A DNA stretch of 64,000 bases from Phenylobacterium sp. (GCF_030693405.1 NZ_JAUYAW010000044.1:62001-126000), one strand, 5' to 3'; counted from the stretch's first letter, positions 51,850 through 61,868 are shown. Numbers and translations are program-made. The notes: generated by a model from the letters alone, not told the origin.

Positions 51850-52476
51850 TCAACCGCCCTGAGAGGCCGGCTCTGGCGGCGCCTCGTCCTTGGGGCCCAG
51901 GCGCAGGACCAGTTCGCGGCCGAGAATGGCCAGGTATTTGGAATACTCCATCACCATCAGCCGGGCGCCGCCGGTCGTGCGCCACCAACGCTGGGCGTCG
52001 AGGCTCGGCGTGGTCACGGGGTAGGCCTGGAGCGTGATGCCAGGCAGGGCCGAGCCCAGTTCCAGCATGGCCCGGGGCATATGGTAGTCGGCCGTGACGA
52101 TGATCAGGCTGTCATAGCGCCTGGCCCGCACCCAGCCCGCGGTCTCCTGGGCGTTGCCAAAGGTGTCAGCGGCCTCGAAGCCCAGATCGACGCAGCAGTC
52201 GTAGAGCAACTGTACGGCCCGGCTGACATTGCGGATGTCTTCGCGGCTGGCCTCTCGGTTGACGCCGGAGATCAGCATCCGGTCGCCCTTGCCGGCCTCC
52301 AGGAGACGCATGCCCGCGGCGATTCGTTCGTTCGATCCCGCGCCGGTGAGGGCGACGATGCCGTCGGCGACCACGGGTTCCGGAGCCGGGGTGGACTGCT
52401 CGATCCGGATGGCGAAGGCCAGAAGGCCGGCGGCCCAGATCAGGGCGGCCACAAAAAGGAGGGCGAGCGTTTTCAT
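51850..52476 (-). CDS. YdcF/ElyC/SanA family (DUF218) protein
   Basis: A 208-residue protein with an N-terminal signal anchor (LALLFVAALIWAAGLLAFAI) and the DUF218 blocks GIVALTGAGSNERIAAGMRLLEAG, MLISGV, AADTFGNAQETAGWVR and LIIVTADYHMPRAMLEL. Members act at the cell envelope (ElyC in peptidoglycan, SanA in vancomycin resistance) with unknown chemistry. It begins 7 bp after ftsX. Confidence 0.9.
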   Translation of the reverse strand: MKTLALLFVAALIWAAGLLAFAIRIEQSTPAPEPVVADGIVALTGAGSNERIAAGMRLLEAGKGDRMLISGVNREASREDIRNVSRAVQLLYDCCVDLGFEAADTFGNAQETAGWVRARRYDSLIIVTADYHMPRAMLELGSALPGITLQAYPVTTPSLDAQRWWRTTGGARLMVMEYSKYLAILGRELVLRLGPKDEAPPEPASQGG

Positions 52477-52483
52477 GGGGCTC

Positions 52484-53392
52484 TCAGGACAGCTCGCGAA
52501 TGAGACTCGCGGCCGTCACCCGCGCCGCCACCGCCGCCACCAGGGCTGCGGCCAAGGGGCAGGGTAGAACAGCCAGCAGATCGCTCCAAGCCACTGGAAG
52601 CACGGGCGTCAGCCCCTGTCCGCCGCCGCCCAGCCGCATCGCCGCGCCCAGAACTGCGGCGCAGGCGGCGCCCACCAGGCCGGCGCCCGCGGCCATCTGA
52701 GCGAACCGGACCTGGAACAGTCGGGCGATGAAGGCGTCCTCGGCCCCGGTCAGGTGCAGCAGCTCGACCACCTCGCGCCGGGCGGCCAGGCCCGCCCGGG
52801 TGGCGAAGGCGACGACCGCGGCGGCTGCGGCCGAAATTAGCAGGAAGACCCCAAGCCCGACCCAGCGGGCGATCGCCGCGCCGCGCTGGATGTCGGCGAG
52901 CCAGGTGGTGTGGTCGTCCACCACCGCATCCAGGCCGCGGGCCAGCAGGGCCCGCTCCAGGCTCTGGGCCGAAGCTGGGGCCTCGCGGTCGAGCACCACC
53001 GCCACCAGGCGGGGCACCGGCAGGTCGGCGAGATCGGCGGCCTCCCCCAGCCAGGGGGCGATCAGGGCCTCGGCCTTCTCCCGCTCAAGCGCTCTCGCCT
53101 CGGCGACGCCAGGGACGCCGGCTAGGGTCTCGGCGGCGCGGGCGGCGGCGGAGTCCGGGGTTTCATTAGCCTTGGGCCGGACGATCACCGTCATCTCGCC
53201 GCTGAGCTGGTGGGACCAGCCCCGGGCCGCCCGGTCCGAGGCGATGACGCCAAGCGCGGTCAGACAGGCCAGGAAACAGAGGACGGCGACCACGAAGACC
53301 AGGGCGCTGTCGCGGGTGTCCCGCTCGGGCAGGAAGGGGGCCGGCCGCCACCGGTCGAGGTCGAAGGGCCCGCTGGTCCGGCGACGGCTCAT
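52484..53392 (-). CDS. ftsX: Cell division protein FtsX
   Basis: A 302-residue permease-like protein with four membrane helices (about 32-52, 175-198, 225-250, 275-300) and an extracytoplasmic loop of about 120 residues (SHQLSGEMTVIVRPKAN, VPRLVAVVLDREA). With FtsE it transmits signals to cell wall hydrolases at division. ATGA overlap with ftsE. The final ELS tail is very short. Confidence 0.93.
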   Translation of the reverse strand: MSRRRTSGPFDLDRWRPAPFLPERDTRDSALVFVVAVLCFLACLTALGVIASDRAARGWSHQLSGEMTVIVRPKANETPDSAAARAAETLAGVPGVAEARALEREKAEALIAPWLGEAADLADLPVPRLVAVVLDREAPASAQSLERALLARGLDAVVDDHTTWLADIQRGAAIARWVGLGVFLLISAAAAAVVAFATRAGLAARREVVELLHLTGAEDAFIARLFQVRFAQMAAGAGLVGAACAAVLGAAMRLGGGGQGLTPVLPVAWSDLLAVLPCPLAAALVAAVAARVTAASLIRELS

Positions 53393-54120
53393 GGTCGCGC
53401 CCCGGCGGAAACCGGGCCCATGTGCGCCAGCCGCCCATCCTCCAGGTGCAGGACCGGCATGCCCGACCTGGCGACCAGATCCTGGTCGTGGGTGGCGATC
53501 AGCACGGTGGTTCCCAGGCGGTTCAGCTCCAGGAACAGGCGCAGGATGCGCAGGCCCATCTCATGGTCCACATTGCCGGTGGGCTCGTCGGCGAGCAGGA
53601 TGTCAGGACGTCCCACCACGGCGCGGGCGATGGCCAGCCGCTGTTTCTCGCCGCCGGCCAGGGTGGGGGGCAGGGCGTGCATCCGGTCCTTGAGGCCGAC
53701 CCAGGTGAGCAGCTCGGCCACGTCCTGACGGTAGGAGTCGGGCTTGCGACCGGCGATCCGCAGCGGCACGGCCGCATTGTCGAAGGCGCTCAGATGATCG
53801 AGGAGGCGAAATTCCTGGAAGACCACGCCAATCCGGCGGCGCAGGAACGGACGCACCTCGGCCGGAGTCTGGACCACATCCTGGCCGAACAGGTGCAAGA
53901 GTCCCTTGGACGGCTGGGCGGCCAGATAGATCAGTTTCAACAGGGAGGTCTTGCCCGCCCCCGAGGGGCCGGTGACGAAATGGAAAGACCCTTGCGGCAA
54001 GGAGAAGGAGAGGTCCCTGAGCGTCTCAGGCTCGCGTCCGTACCGCATGGAGACGTCGTCGAAGCGCACGACGGCGTCCCAGGCGTCGGCCGTTTCTGCG
54101 GCGTTCGGGTTTCTGGACAT
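53389..54120 (-). CDS. ftsE: Cell division ATP-binding protein FtsE
   Basis: A 243-residue ABC ATPase: Walker A GPSGAGKTS (near 49-57), Q-loop FQEFRLLDHL, signature LAGGEKQRLAIARAV (LSGGE variant) and Walker B DILLADEPTGNVD. The start is ATG 54120 (MSRNPNAAE); the upstream frame runs over the divergent zinc-ribbon gene. Partner of FtsX. Confidence 0.95.
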   Translation of the reverse strand: MSRNPNAAETADAWDAVVRFDDVSMRYGREPETLRDLSFSLPQGSFHFVTGPSGAGKTSLLKLIYLAAQPSKGLLHLFGQDVVQTPAEVRPFLRRRIGVVFQEFRLLDHLSAFDNAAVPLRIAGRKPDSYRQDVAELLTWVGLKDRMHALPPTLAGGEKQRLAIARAVVGRPDILLADEPTGNVDHEMGLRILRLFLELNRLGTTVLIATHDQDLVARSGMPVLHLEDGRLAHMGPVSAGARP

Positions 54121-54176
54121 GGAGACCGGAATCGGCGACCTCGATACGGTGGGCTGGAGGGTCCGATACAGCGGCC

Positions 54177-55067
54177 ATGATACTGACCTGTCCAGATTGC
54201 TCCACCAGCTATTTCGTGGACGACGCAAAGATCCCTGAACAAGGGCGCGTCGTGAAGTGCGCGAGCTGTGGAAACCGGTGGACGGCCCGCCGCGAAGCGC
54301 CTGCGGCGGCCCCTGAGCCGGTCGCAAGCCCCGCACCCGCCCCCGCCGATAGCCCCCCTGCGGCCGCCGATCAACCCACGCCCGAGGTTGCCCCGGCGCC
54401 TGAGGCCGAGCCCACGGGCCGGGCCGGCGAGGCCCTGCCGCGGGCTTTCCGAGCGAAGGCCGATGATTCCCGACGCCTGCGGGAGGCCGCCGCCACCGGC
54501 GTGGTCTGGGCCGGCATGTCGGCGGCGCTGGCCCTGATGATTGTGGTGGCCGTGGTGTTCCGGGTCGATGTGGTGCGCCTGTGGCCCAGCGCGGCCGGCG
54601 CCTTCGCCAGCGTCGGGCTGCCGGTCAATAGCGTCGGCCTGGCCATTGAGGGGGTGGAATTCGAGCCTGCCCTCCATGACGGCCATGCGGCCCTGTCGGT
54701 GTCGGGCATGATCCGCAATATCGAAGATCGCACCATCACCGCCCCGCCCCTGCAGATCCGCCTGCTGGACAAGGCGGGCGTGGCGGTCGCCACCAAGATC
54801 GCCCGCCCGGCCGATCCGGTGATCCCGCCTGGCGAGACCCGCCATTTCGCCATCTCCCTGATCGATCCGCCGGGCGCGGCGGCGGACCTGGAAATCACCT
54901 TCGCCGAGCTGCGCGCCGCCGCTGAACCCCCCGCGGCCCCGGCTGAAATGCTCGACCTGCGCGGGGCGGCCGAGGCCAGCCTCCCCGAGGCGGCCCATCC
55001 GCCGGCGCGGGACGCTGTCCCCCTGGCCGAGCCGGCGCACGCCGCCGAGGCGGAGCACCATGACTGA
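54177..55067 (+). CDS. Zinc-ribbon (MJ0042) and DUF3426 membrane protein
   Basis: A 296-residue protein: N-terminal zinc ribbon with two Cys pairs (CPDCSTSYFV; CASCGNRW, residues 5-38), Pro/Ala-rich linker, one membrane helix (about 107-130) and a C-terminal DUF3426 beta domain (about 150-250; LSVSGMIRNIEDRTI, VIPPGETRHFAI). The cytoplasmic finger and periplasmic domain are typical of alphaproteobacterial and myxobacterial members, with no proven role. Overlaps hpt by 8 bp; divergent from ftsE. Confidence 0.9.
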   Translation: MILTCPDCSTSYFVDDAKIPEQGRVVKCASCGNRWTARREAPAAAPEPVASPAPAPADSPPAAADQPTPEVAPAPEAEPTGRAGEALPRAFRAKADDSRRLREAAATGVVWAGMSAALALMIVVAVVFRVDVVRLWPSAAGAFASVGLPVNSVGLAIEGVEFEPALHDGHAALSVSGMIRNIEDRTITAPPLQIRLLDKAGVAVATKIARPADPVIPPGETRHFAISLIDPPGAAADLEITFAELRAAAEPPAAPAEMLDLRGAAEASLPEAAHPPARDAVPLAEPAHAAEAEHHD

Positions 55068-55587
55068 GCCGGTGGCCGAGATCCTGTTGGACGAGGCCGA
55101 GGTCGCCGCCCGGGTGGAGGCGCTGGCCAAGACCATCGCGCCCAGGATCGACGACGACACGGTGGTCATCTGCCTGCTCACCGGCGGTCTGTGGTTCTGC
55201 GCCGATCTGACCCGGGCCCTGGCGCGGGCCGGACGCCATGTTCGCTTCGACGCCCTGTGGCTGGCCTCCTATGGCGACGCCCGGGCCAGTCTTGGCCGCT
55301 GCGAAGTGCGCGCCGACCTGCAGCGTCCGCTGGAGGGTCGCCGCGCCCTGATTGTTGATGATGTGATCGACACCGGTCTGTCGCTCAGCGAAGCCGCCCG
55401 GCTGGTGCGGGACTCCGGCGCCTCTGAGGTGCTGACCTGCGTCTTCGCCACCAAGCCCTGGCCGACGCCCCGGGCCATCGAGCCGGACTTCGTCGCCTGG
55501 ACCGCCCCGCCGCGCTTCCTCGTCGGCTACGGCATGGACGCCGCCGGCCGCCTGCGGGGCCTGCCCTATGTCGGGGCGATGGACTGA
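55060..55587 (+). CDS. hpt: Hypoxanthine/guanine-type phosphoribosyltransferase
   Basis: A 175-residue enzyme with PRPP motif ALIVDDVIDTGLSLSEAA (near 102-119), VVICLLTGGLWFCADL and the flexible-loop region WLASYGD. It salvages purine bases to nucleotides. ATG 55060 follows CGGAG. The exact base (hypoxanthine, guanine, xanthine) is not certain. Stop is 12 bp from the end of the convergent PepSY gene. Confidence 0.88.
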   Translation: MTEPVAEILLDEAEVAARVEALAKTIAPRIDDDTVVICLLTGGLWFCADLTRALARAGRHVRFDALWLASYGDARASLGRCEVRADLQRPLEGRRALIVDDVIDTGLSLSEAARLVRDSGASEVLTCVFATKPWPTPRAIEPDFVAWTAPPRFLVGYGMDAAGRLRGLPYVGAMD

Positions 55588-55598
55588 GGCTAGACGGC

Positions 55599-56708
55599 CT
55601 AACGGACCAGGGGACGCCCGCGCCTTAGCCAGAGCATGAGGCCGGTGACTGACAGGGCCGCGGTGATTATGCCGCCTAGGAAGACCAGTGCGCGGCCGAC
55701 CTCGCCGAAGGCCTGGCCGGAGTGAAGGGGGTACTGCCAGGCGAAAAAGGCGTCGCCAAGCCCCTTTCCTACATCATGGCGGCGCCCGACGATCTCGCCG
55801 GTTTCCATGTCCACATAGGTCCAGAGGCGGCCCTGGTAGTCCAGATCGCGGGGATCAAAGGTGCGGATGGCGTAGACACCCTTGTCAGGGAGGGGGCGCA
55901 GGCTGTCGATCTCTTCTAGCGGCGCGACCTTCGACATGGCTTGGTCGATGGTCAGGCGCGCCTCGATGGTCCGGTCCGGCAGGCTGTATTCCAGTCGGTC
56001 TGACACGGCTGCGATGGGGCGCACGGCCTCCCGGCTCAATTCCGGCCAAGCCAGGGTGACGCCGGTCAGCGCCAGGGCGAAGGTCACGGGCCAGGCCCAT
56101 AGCCCCGGGGCGCGATGCCAGTCGAAGAGTCGGCGCAGGCTGCCAGGGCGGCCATTGACCCAGAAGGCCTCCCGCCACAGGGCGAGCTTGGGCACGGCCA
56201 AGGCCAGGGCCAGGAGGTGATCGATCAGCCAGAATAGACTGATTAAGCCAAAGACCGCCGTCACCCACGGGGCGACCAGCAGATCGACGTGCAGGCCATA
56301 GAGCAGATCAGGCAGGTGTCGCCTGTCCAGGGACCAGACCCCACTCTGGCGCCATCCCACCAGTTCGCCGCTCTGGGGATGGGCGAACACTTGAACACCC
56401 GTCCGCTGGCCCTCAATCGTCGCCGAGCCAATCAGCCAGATTGTCTCATTCGGCCGATCGGGAAGGTCGATATGACGAGACTGGAGCCCTGGAAACAGCG
56501 CCTCTGCCCGGGTCAGCGCCGTGGTGACCGGCGCAGGGACAGGCGGACCCGTCCGGGCGACCTGACGCAGGTCGCCGTTCAGGGCGTGATCCAGCTCCTC
56601 ATAGTAGGTGATCGCCGAGCCGGTGATCGCCAGCAGCATCAGCCACAGTCCGGCGGCGAGGCCGAACCACCGATGCCACAGCCGCAGGGCGCGCCGGCCG
56701 GCCTTCAT
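55599..56708 (-). CDS. PepSY-associated membrane protein (iron-uptake linked)
   Basis: A 369-residue protein with PepSY/PiuB topology: an N-terminal helix (LWHRWFGLAAGLWLMLLAITGS, with the typical HRWxGL), a periplasmic region, two middle helices around 145-170 and 200-225 (FDWHRAPGLWAWPVTF), and a C-terminal helix (ALVFLGGIITAALSVTGLMLWL). The conserved His residues suggest heme b binding and ferric reductase activity. Its start overlaps the TonB receptor stop (TGATG), so it probably processes the iron complex after import. Confidence 0.88.
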   Translation of the reverse strand: MKAGRRALRLWHRWFGLAAGLWLMLLAITGSAITYYEELDHALNGDLRQVARTGPPVPAPVTTALTRAEALFPGLQSRHIDLPDRPNETIWLIGSATIEGQRTGVQVFAHPQSGELVGWRQSGVWSLDRRHLPDLLYGLHVDLLVAPWVTAVFGLISLFWLIDHLLALALAVPKLALWREAFWVNGRPGSLRRLFDWHRAPGLWAWPVTFALALTGVTLAWPELSREAVRPIAAVSDRLEYSLPDRTIEARLTIDQAMSKVAPLEEIDSLRPLPDKGVYAIRTFDPRDLDYQGRLWTYVDMETGEIVGRRHDVGKGLGDAFFAWQYPLHSGQAFGEVGRALVFLGGIITAALSVTGLMLWLRRGRPLVR

Positions 56709-58759
56709 CAGAAGCGGTAGGAGGCGGTCAGCCTCACATTGCGCCCGGGTTCGTTGAGGCCGCGGACGATCTCATAGCCGGGGATGGCGCTGTAGTCGGC
56801 CACGCTGGCATGGGCGCGGTAGGTCTCGTCGAAGACGTTGTAGATCGCCGCGAGCAGCTCGATGTTGCGGTCTTCGAAGGGTGTCCAGCGGGCGAACAGG
56901 TCCAGGACCGTGTAGCCAGGCTTATCCACGAACTGGGTCTGTCCGATATAGCCCAGCTCCACCTCGCGATAGAGCACCTCGATATCATTAAGGTCGCTGT
57001 AGTGGGTCAGGCTGGCCTGAAAGCCCAGGCGGGGGCTCGGGTCGAACCGACCGGTCACGTTGACGTTGTCGCCCATCGAATTGCCAAGGGCGATCTGTTC
57101 ATAACCCTCGATCTGGCGACCGTTCAGGCGGGCGTCGTAGCTGTTGTAGAAGGCGTCCACCCCCCACAGGCCCGCATCATAGCCGAGCCGAATCTCGACG
57201 CCGTCGGATTGGTAGTCGCCGACATTCTCATAATAGGTGGCGGCCTGAGGGGCGGGACCTGATCCCAGCTGATCAAGGATCACATCCTTGATCTTCATGT
57301 CGTAATAGACGGCCGAGGCCGTCCAGCCGTCCTGAACCCAGGCCAGGCCGACCTCGAAATTGCCCACCGTCTCGGCCCTCAGGTCCGGCGCCAGGGAGCG
57401 GCGGCCGGGTCGGCTTTCCAAGGTGAAGGCGTCGCCGATCTCCTTGCCCCGGAAGGCCTCGGCATAGCCGATATTCAGGGTGAGCCCGGCGAGAAGCTCA
57501 TAGTCCAGGCCGGCGTTGAAGCTGAAGCCGTCACTGGCGGCGCGCCCGCCATAGGTGATCTGCTCCAGCTCATAATCGTCATAGCGGGCGCCGAAGCTGA
57601 TCTTGAGGGCCTCGGTCGGACGCCAGAGGTTCTGGGCGTAGATCGCGCTCAGCTGGCCTTCCTCTTCGAAGCGGCTGACGTTCCGATCCCAGGTCCACGG
57701 CCCCCACTGGGCGATGTCGCCGAGGTACTGGCTCATGACGGAGTCTCGCCGGTGCTCGACGCCAGCGGTCAGACGGTGGGCGCCCAGTTCGAAGCGGCCG
57801 CGCAGGTCAAAGCCCTGGGACTCGATCTCGGCCCCATAGAGGCCCCAGCGATCAAAGCGGTCCTGGGTGAAGTCCGTGCGGGTGACATAGCCGGTGGCTT
57901 CCAGGTCCCACCCCTGCCCGGAGTCAAAGCCGTAATTGGCCACGGCCGTGCGCCGCTCGGCCTCGGCGGGGAACAGGCGGTCATTGACGCGCACGGGCCA
58001 GTTGGGCCGTTGCCCGAAGGCGCCCTTCTCCTTGCGCTGCTCGTAGCTGACGGCGAACCGATGTCCGTCCCCGAAGTCTCCGCCGACCTTCAGGAAGCCC
58101 AGGGTCTGCTCGCCGGCGGTGCCGCGCATCAGGACGCCGTCGCCGTCCTCCATGGCTTCGCGGTCCACATGGACGAAGGACGCCATCACGCCGACGTCTC
58201 CCGTCAGGCGTCCATAGCCGGTCAGGCTGTATTTCTGGCCGTCATTGGAGAACCAACCGGCCTTGGCGATCGCGCCGAAGCGCTGATCGCCCTCCAGTAG
58301 GCTCACCGGGTCGCGGGTGCGGAAGCGGATGGCGCCGCCGATCGCGCCGAAGCCTGCGGTGGCCTCACCAGCTCCGGTCTGAAGCTCCACGGTCTCCAGC
58401 AACTCAGGCTCGATGGAGACGCGGCCGATGTGGTGGAACAGGGTGCCGCCCTGGGGGGCGCCGTCCACCGTGACGTTGAGCTGGGAGTCTTCCAGCCCGC
58501 GGACATAGATCTTCTGGGCCAGGCCGACCGAGCCGCCGACGGTCACCGACGGCGTGCGGCGAAAGATGTCCTGCAGATCGTTGGCCTGGGTGGCCGCCAG
58601 CTCCGAACGGGTGACGGCCACATCGGTCAGAGCGCCGACGACCACAAGCTCGTCGATCTCGCTCGGGCGCTCAGGCGCGGCCAGGGCCAGGGCGCTGGCG
58701 GGCAATGCCAGCAGGATGGGCGCGGCGGAGGCGGCGCAGACGAGAGCGTGTTTCAGCAT
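56708..58759 (-). CDS. TonB-dependent receptor, likely ferric-complex uptake
   Basis: A 683-residue receptor: signal peptide (CAASAAPILLALPASALALA), plug (VRGLEDSQLNVTVDGAPQGG; HHIGRVSIEPELLE), barrel ending in FRYSAT-type Phe (SYRF). ATG 58759 is 10 bases after a GGGGGA site; TTG 58771 is the alternative. A perfect 23-bp palindrome at 58818-58840 lies 59 bp upstream. With PepSY downstream this is an iron-siderophore-type uptake unit. Substrate cannot be named. Confidence 0.93.
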   Translation of the reverse strand: MLKHALVCAASAAPILLALPASALALAAPERPSEIDELVVVGALTDVAVTRSELAATQANDLQDIFRRTPSVTVGGSVGLAQKIYVRGLEDSQLNVTVDGAPQGGTLFHHIGRVSIEPELLETVELQTGAGEATAGFGAIGGAIRFRTRDPVSLLEGDQRFGAIAKAGWFSNDGQKYSLTGYGRLTGDVGVMASFVHVDREAMEDGDGVLMRGTAGEQTLGFLKVGGDFGDGHRFAVSYEQRKEKGAFGQRPNWPVRVNDRLFPAEAERRTAVANYGFDSGQGWDLEATGYVTRTDFTQDRFDRWGLYGAEIESQGFDLRGRFELGAHRLTAGVEHRRDSVMSQYLGDIAQWGPWTWDRNVSRFEEEGQLSAIYAQNLWRPTEALKISFGARYDDYELEQITYGGRAASDGFSFNAGLDYELLAGLTLNIGYAEAFRGKEIGDAFTLESRPGRRSLAPDLRAETVGNFEVGLAWVQDGWTASAVYYDMKIKDVILDQLGSGPAPQAATYYENVGDYQSDGVEIRLGYDAGLWGVDAFYNSYDARLNGRQIEGYEQIALGNSMGDNVNVTGRFDPSPRLGFQASLTHYSDLNDIEVLYREVELGYIGQTQFVDKPGYTVLDLFARWTPFEDRNIELLAAIYNVFDETYRAHASVADYSAIPGYEIVRGLNEPGRNVRLTASYRF

Positions 58760-58817
58760 GTGATCCCCCAAGGTTCGTCAGGGGGCGTCTAAACAACCTC
58801 ACGCAAGACGGTCAAGA

Positions 58818-58840
58818 ATAATGCGAACGACTCGCATTAT
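58818..58840. promoter_or_regulatory. Perfect 23-bp palindrome, candidate Fur box
   Basis: ATAATGCGA-N5-TCGCATTAT is perfect over nine pairs. It stands alone in the 111-bp gap between the TonB receptor start (minus strand) and lysA stop. The TGCGA/TCGCA arms resemble alphaproteobacterial Fur sites (from memory). A further TCGCAT is seen at about 58844-58849. Confidence 0.65.
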
Positions 58841-58870
58841 CTCTCGCATATCCTGGTCATCCGAGCTGCC

Positions 58871-60139
58871 TCACAGCCAGGGGGCAGGCGTCTCCCGGGC
58901 CAGCATCTCCTCGTAGGTCGGCCGGGGGCGCACGATGGCGTAGTCGCCGCCCTTGACCATGACCTCGGGGACCAGGGGGCGGCTGTTGTACTCGCTGGCC
59001 ATGGAGGCGCCATAGGCCCCGGCGCTCATGAAGGCCACCAGGTCGCCGGATTCGAAGGCCGGCAGGGCGCGATCCCGGGTGAAGGTGTCGCCGGTCTCGC
59101 AGACGGGGCCGACCACATCATAGGGCCTGGCCTCCCCCTCACGGGGATTGACCGCGCGGATGTCGTGATAGGCGTCGTACATGGCCGGACGCAGCAGGTC
59201 GTTCATGGCGGCGTCCAGGACCAGGAAGCGCCGACCCTCAGGCCGCTCATGAACGTGCACCACCTGAGCCAGCAGCACGCCCGCGTTGGCCGCGATCACC
59301 CGGCCGGGCTCGAAGGCGAGCGTCACGTCCAGGCCGCGGGTCGCCTGCGCAACGACCTTGGCGTAGTCGGCAGGCGTGGGGGGCTCGGGCTGGTTGAAAT
59401 AGGGCACGCCCAGCCCGCCGCCCAGGTCCAGACGCTCCACGTGCAGGCCTTCGCCCTTGAGGCGACGGACGAGACCCGCCATCTTTTCGAACGCCTCGGC
59501 CATGGGGGCGAGATCGGTGATCTGGCTGCCGATGTGACAGGCCACGCCGACAGGCTTCAGCCAGGCGTTGTTGGAGGCCTGGGCGTAGAGCCGCTCAGCT
59601 TCGGCGAAGGAGACGCCGAACTTGTTCTCCGACTTGCCGGTGGCGATCTTGGCGTGGCCGCCGGCCGCCACATCGGGATTGACCCGGAAGGCGATGGTGG
59701 CGCGTTTGCCCAGACTTTGCGCCACCTGGGCGATGGCCAGCATTTCCGGCTCGGACTCCACATTGATCTCGCAGACCCCGGCGTCCAGGGCGAAGGCGAT
59801 CTCAGAGCGGGTCTTGCCGACGCCGGAGAAGACGATGCGCTCGGGCGGCACGCCGGCGGCGAGCGCCCTGCGGATCTCGCCCTCGGACACCGTATCGGCC
59901 CCGGCGCCCAGCTGGGCGAGTGTCCTGAGTACAGCCAGGTTGGAGTTGGCCTTCACCGCAAAGGCGATCAGCGGGTCGTGGACGCCCTCGGCCTCCAGGG
60001 CCTCGCGCAGGACCGTATAGTGCCGCTCGAAGGTGGCGGTGGAATAGACATAGACCGGCGTGCCTACCGCCTGGGCGATGGCCGCCAGGGGCACATCCTC
60101 ACAGTACAGCTCGCCGTCCCGCAGTTCGAAGTGATTCAT
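58871..60139 (-). CDS. lysA: Diaminopimelate decarboxylase
   Basis: A 422-residue fold-III PLP enzyme, last step of lysine synthesis. PLP Lys in IAFAVKANSN (near 48-57), HIGSQI, GGGLGVPY, and CETGDTFTRDR (active site Cys/Asp) are all present. The start is ATG 60139 ([12 protein letters not shown]), overlapping lptM by four bases. The argH-lptM-lysA order is conserved across Proteobacteria. Confidence 0.97.
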   Translation of the reverse strand: MNHFELRDGELYCEDVPLAAIAQAVGTPVYVYSTATFERHYTVLREALEAEGVHDPLIAFAVKANSNLAVLRTLAQLGAGADTVSEGEIRRALAAGVPPERIVFSGVGKTRSEIAFALDAGVCEINVESEPEMLAIAQVAQSLGKRATIAFRVNPDVAAGGHAKIATGKSENKFGVSFAEAERLYAQASNNAWLKPVGVACHIGSQITDLAPMAEAFEKMAGLVRRLKGEGLHVERLDLGGGLGVPYFNQPEPPTPADYAKVVAQATRGLDVTLAFEPGRVIAANAGVLLAQVVHVHERPEGRRFLVLDAAMNDLLRPAMYDAYHDIRAVNPREGEARPYDVVGPVCETGDTFTRDRALPAFESGDLVAFMSAGAYGASMASEYNSRPLVPEVMVKGGDYAIVRPRPTYEEMLARETPAPWL

Positions 60140-60426
60140 CGGGGATTGGCGTAGGGGTCGGGAAGGGCGCCCTGCGGGCCCGAGGAGCTCGGATTGGACG
60201 ACGTCCCATCGATGGGCAGGGTGCGCGACGGCGCCGGGTTGGTGGAGCGGGTGCGTGGATCGACCGTGTCCACCGGCTTGCCGGCCGCCGGCCGCGGGCC
60301 GACCACCTCGCCGGTGGCCGGATCGCCCCACAGGGGCGGCGGACGATCAAGGCCGCCGGCCTTGCCGCAGGCGGCGATGGTCAAGGTGCTGGCCAGGGCC
60401 AAGAGCAGCGGGACGCGGAGGTTCAT
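60136..60426 (-). CDS. lptM: Small lipoprotein LptM (YifL family)
   Basis: A 96-residue lipoprotein: signal peptide with lipobox IAAC (Cys20, [12 protein letters not shown]) followed by a Pro-rich tail (LDRPPPLWG). Position between argH and lysA is typical for LptM, which in E. coli helps the LptD/LptE assembly. ATGA overlaps with argH and lysA on both sides. Confidence 0.85.
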   Translation of the reverse strand: MNLRVPLLLALASTLTIAACGKAGGLDRPPPLWGDPATGEVVGPRPAAGKPVDTVDPRTRSTNPAPSRTLPIDGTSSNPSSSGPQGALPDPYANPR

Positions 60427-61868
60427 TTCAGCAAGTCCTTCCAGCGGGCGACCTGGGCGCGAACCTGGTCGGGAGCAGCGCCGCCATAGCTTTTGCGGCT
60501 GGCCACGGATGCGGCCGGTGTCAGAACCTCATAAACGCCGGAGCCGATGCGCGGGTCCAGGGCCTTCATGTCGTCCAGGGGCAGGTCGGCCAGGTCGCAG
60601 CCCAACAGCTCGGCCCGCTTCACCGCAGCGCCGGTGATGTGGTGGGCGTCGCGGAAGGGCATGTCGAGGGTCCGCACCAGCCAGTCGGCGAGATCAGTGG
60701 CGGTGGAGAAGCCGGCCCCGGCCGCTGCCGCCATGCGCGCGGCGTTGGGGGTCAGGTCGGCGACCATGCCGGTCATGGCGCCCAGCGACAGGTCGAGCAC
60801 GTCGAAGGCTTCAAAGGTCGGGACCTTGTCCTCCTGCATGTCCTTGGAATAGGCGAGCGGAAGGCCCTTCATCACCACGGTCAGCTGGGTGAAGGCCGCC
60901 AGCATGCGGCCGGCCTTGGCCCGGACGAGCTCGGCGGCGTCCGGATTCTTCTTCTGCGGCATGATGGACGAGCCGGTGGTGAAGGCGTCCGACAGGGCGA
61001 TGAAGCCGAACTGCGGCGTCATCCAGATGACGATCTCCTCGGCCAGGCGCGACAGGTGTGTGGCGCAGATGGCGCCGGCCGCCAGAGCCTCGAGCGCAAA
61101 ATCGCGGGACGAGACGCTGTCCAGCGAGTTGGCGGTGGGCCGGTCGAACCCGAGCGCCTTGGCCGTGGCGTGACGGTCGATGGGGAAGGGCGAGCCGGCC
61201 AGGGCCGCGGCGCCCAGGGGGCATTCATTCATGCGGATCGCCGCGTCGGTGAACCGCGAGGCGTCGCGGCCGAACATCTCCACATAGGCCATCAGGTGGT
61301 GGCCGAAGGTCACCGGCTGGGCCGGCTGCAGGTGGGTGAAGCCCGGCATCAGGGTCTCAGCGTGGGCCTCGGCCTGGGCCACAAGGGCCCGCTGGAGGGC
61401 CTGAAGTTGCCCCGCCGTGCGATGGCAGGCCTCGCGGACCCACATGCGGAAGTCGAGCGCCACCTGGTCGTTGCGTGAGCGGGCGGTGTGCAGCCGGCCG
61501 GCCGCCGGGCCGATCAGCTCGCGCAGGCGGGCCTCCACATTCATGTGGATGTCTTCGTATTCGTCGCGGAAGGGGAAGGTCCCGTCGGCGATCTCCGCCT
61601 CGATGCGCGAGAGGCCGTCCTGGATGGCGGCCTCGTCAGCGGCTCCGATGACCCCCTGGGCCTTCAGCATCGCCGCGTGCGCCCGGGAGCCGGCCAGATC
61701 CTGCGGCGCCAGACGCTTGTCGAAGCCGATGGAGACATTGATCGCCTGCATCAGGTCGGCGGGCTTGGCGGAAAATCGTCCGCCCCACATGGCCTGACCC
61801 TGGCCGGAGGGCTCGGCCTTCGCCATATGGACGTCGTGTTGCGGTGTATCGGAGGCTTTGTCGGACAT
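60423..61868 (-). CDS. argH: Argininosuccinate lyase
   Basis: A 481-residue enzyme of the fumarase superfamily making arginine and fumarate. GGRFSAKP near 29, [13 protein letters not shown] (near 125) and the signature [11 protein letters not shown] (near 297) are complete. The start is uncertain: ATG 61868 abuts the tlpA start with zero gap and has no clear ribosome site; ATG at 61826 (MAKAEP) or 61790 (MWGGRF) are alternatives, the last being the usual homologue start. Confidence 0.94.
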   Translation of the reverse strand: MSDKASDTPQHDVHMAKAEPSGQGQAMWGGRFSAKPADLMQAINVSIGFDKRLAPQDLAGSRAHAAMLKAQGVIGAADEAAIQDGLSRIEAEIADGTFPFRDEYEDIHMNVEARLRELIGPAAGRLHTARSRNDQVALDFRMWVREACHRTAGQLQALQRALVAQAEAHAETLMPGFTHLQPAQPVTFGHHLMAYVEMFGRDASRFTDAAIRMNECPLGAAALAGSPFPIDRHATAKALGFDRPTANSLDSVSSRDFALEALAAGAICATHLSRLAEEIVIWMTPQFGFIALSDAFTTGSSIMPQKKNPDAAELVRAKAGRMLAAFTQLTVVMKGLPLAYSKDMQEDKVPTFEAFDVLDLSLGAMTGMVADLTPNAARMAAAAGAGFSTATDLADWLVRTLDMPFRDAHHITGAAVKRAELLGCDLADLPLDDMKALDPRIGSGVYEVLTPAASVASRKSYGGAAPDQVRAQVARWKDLLK

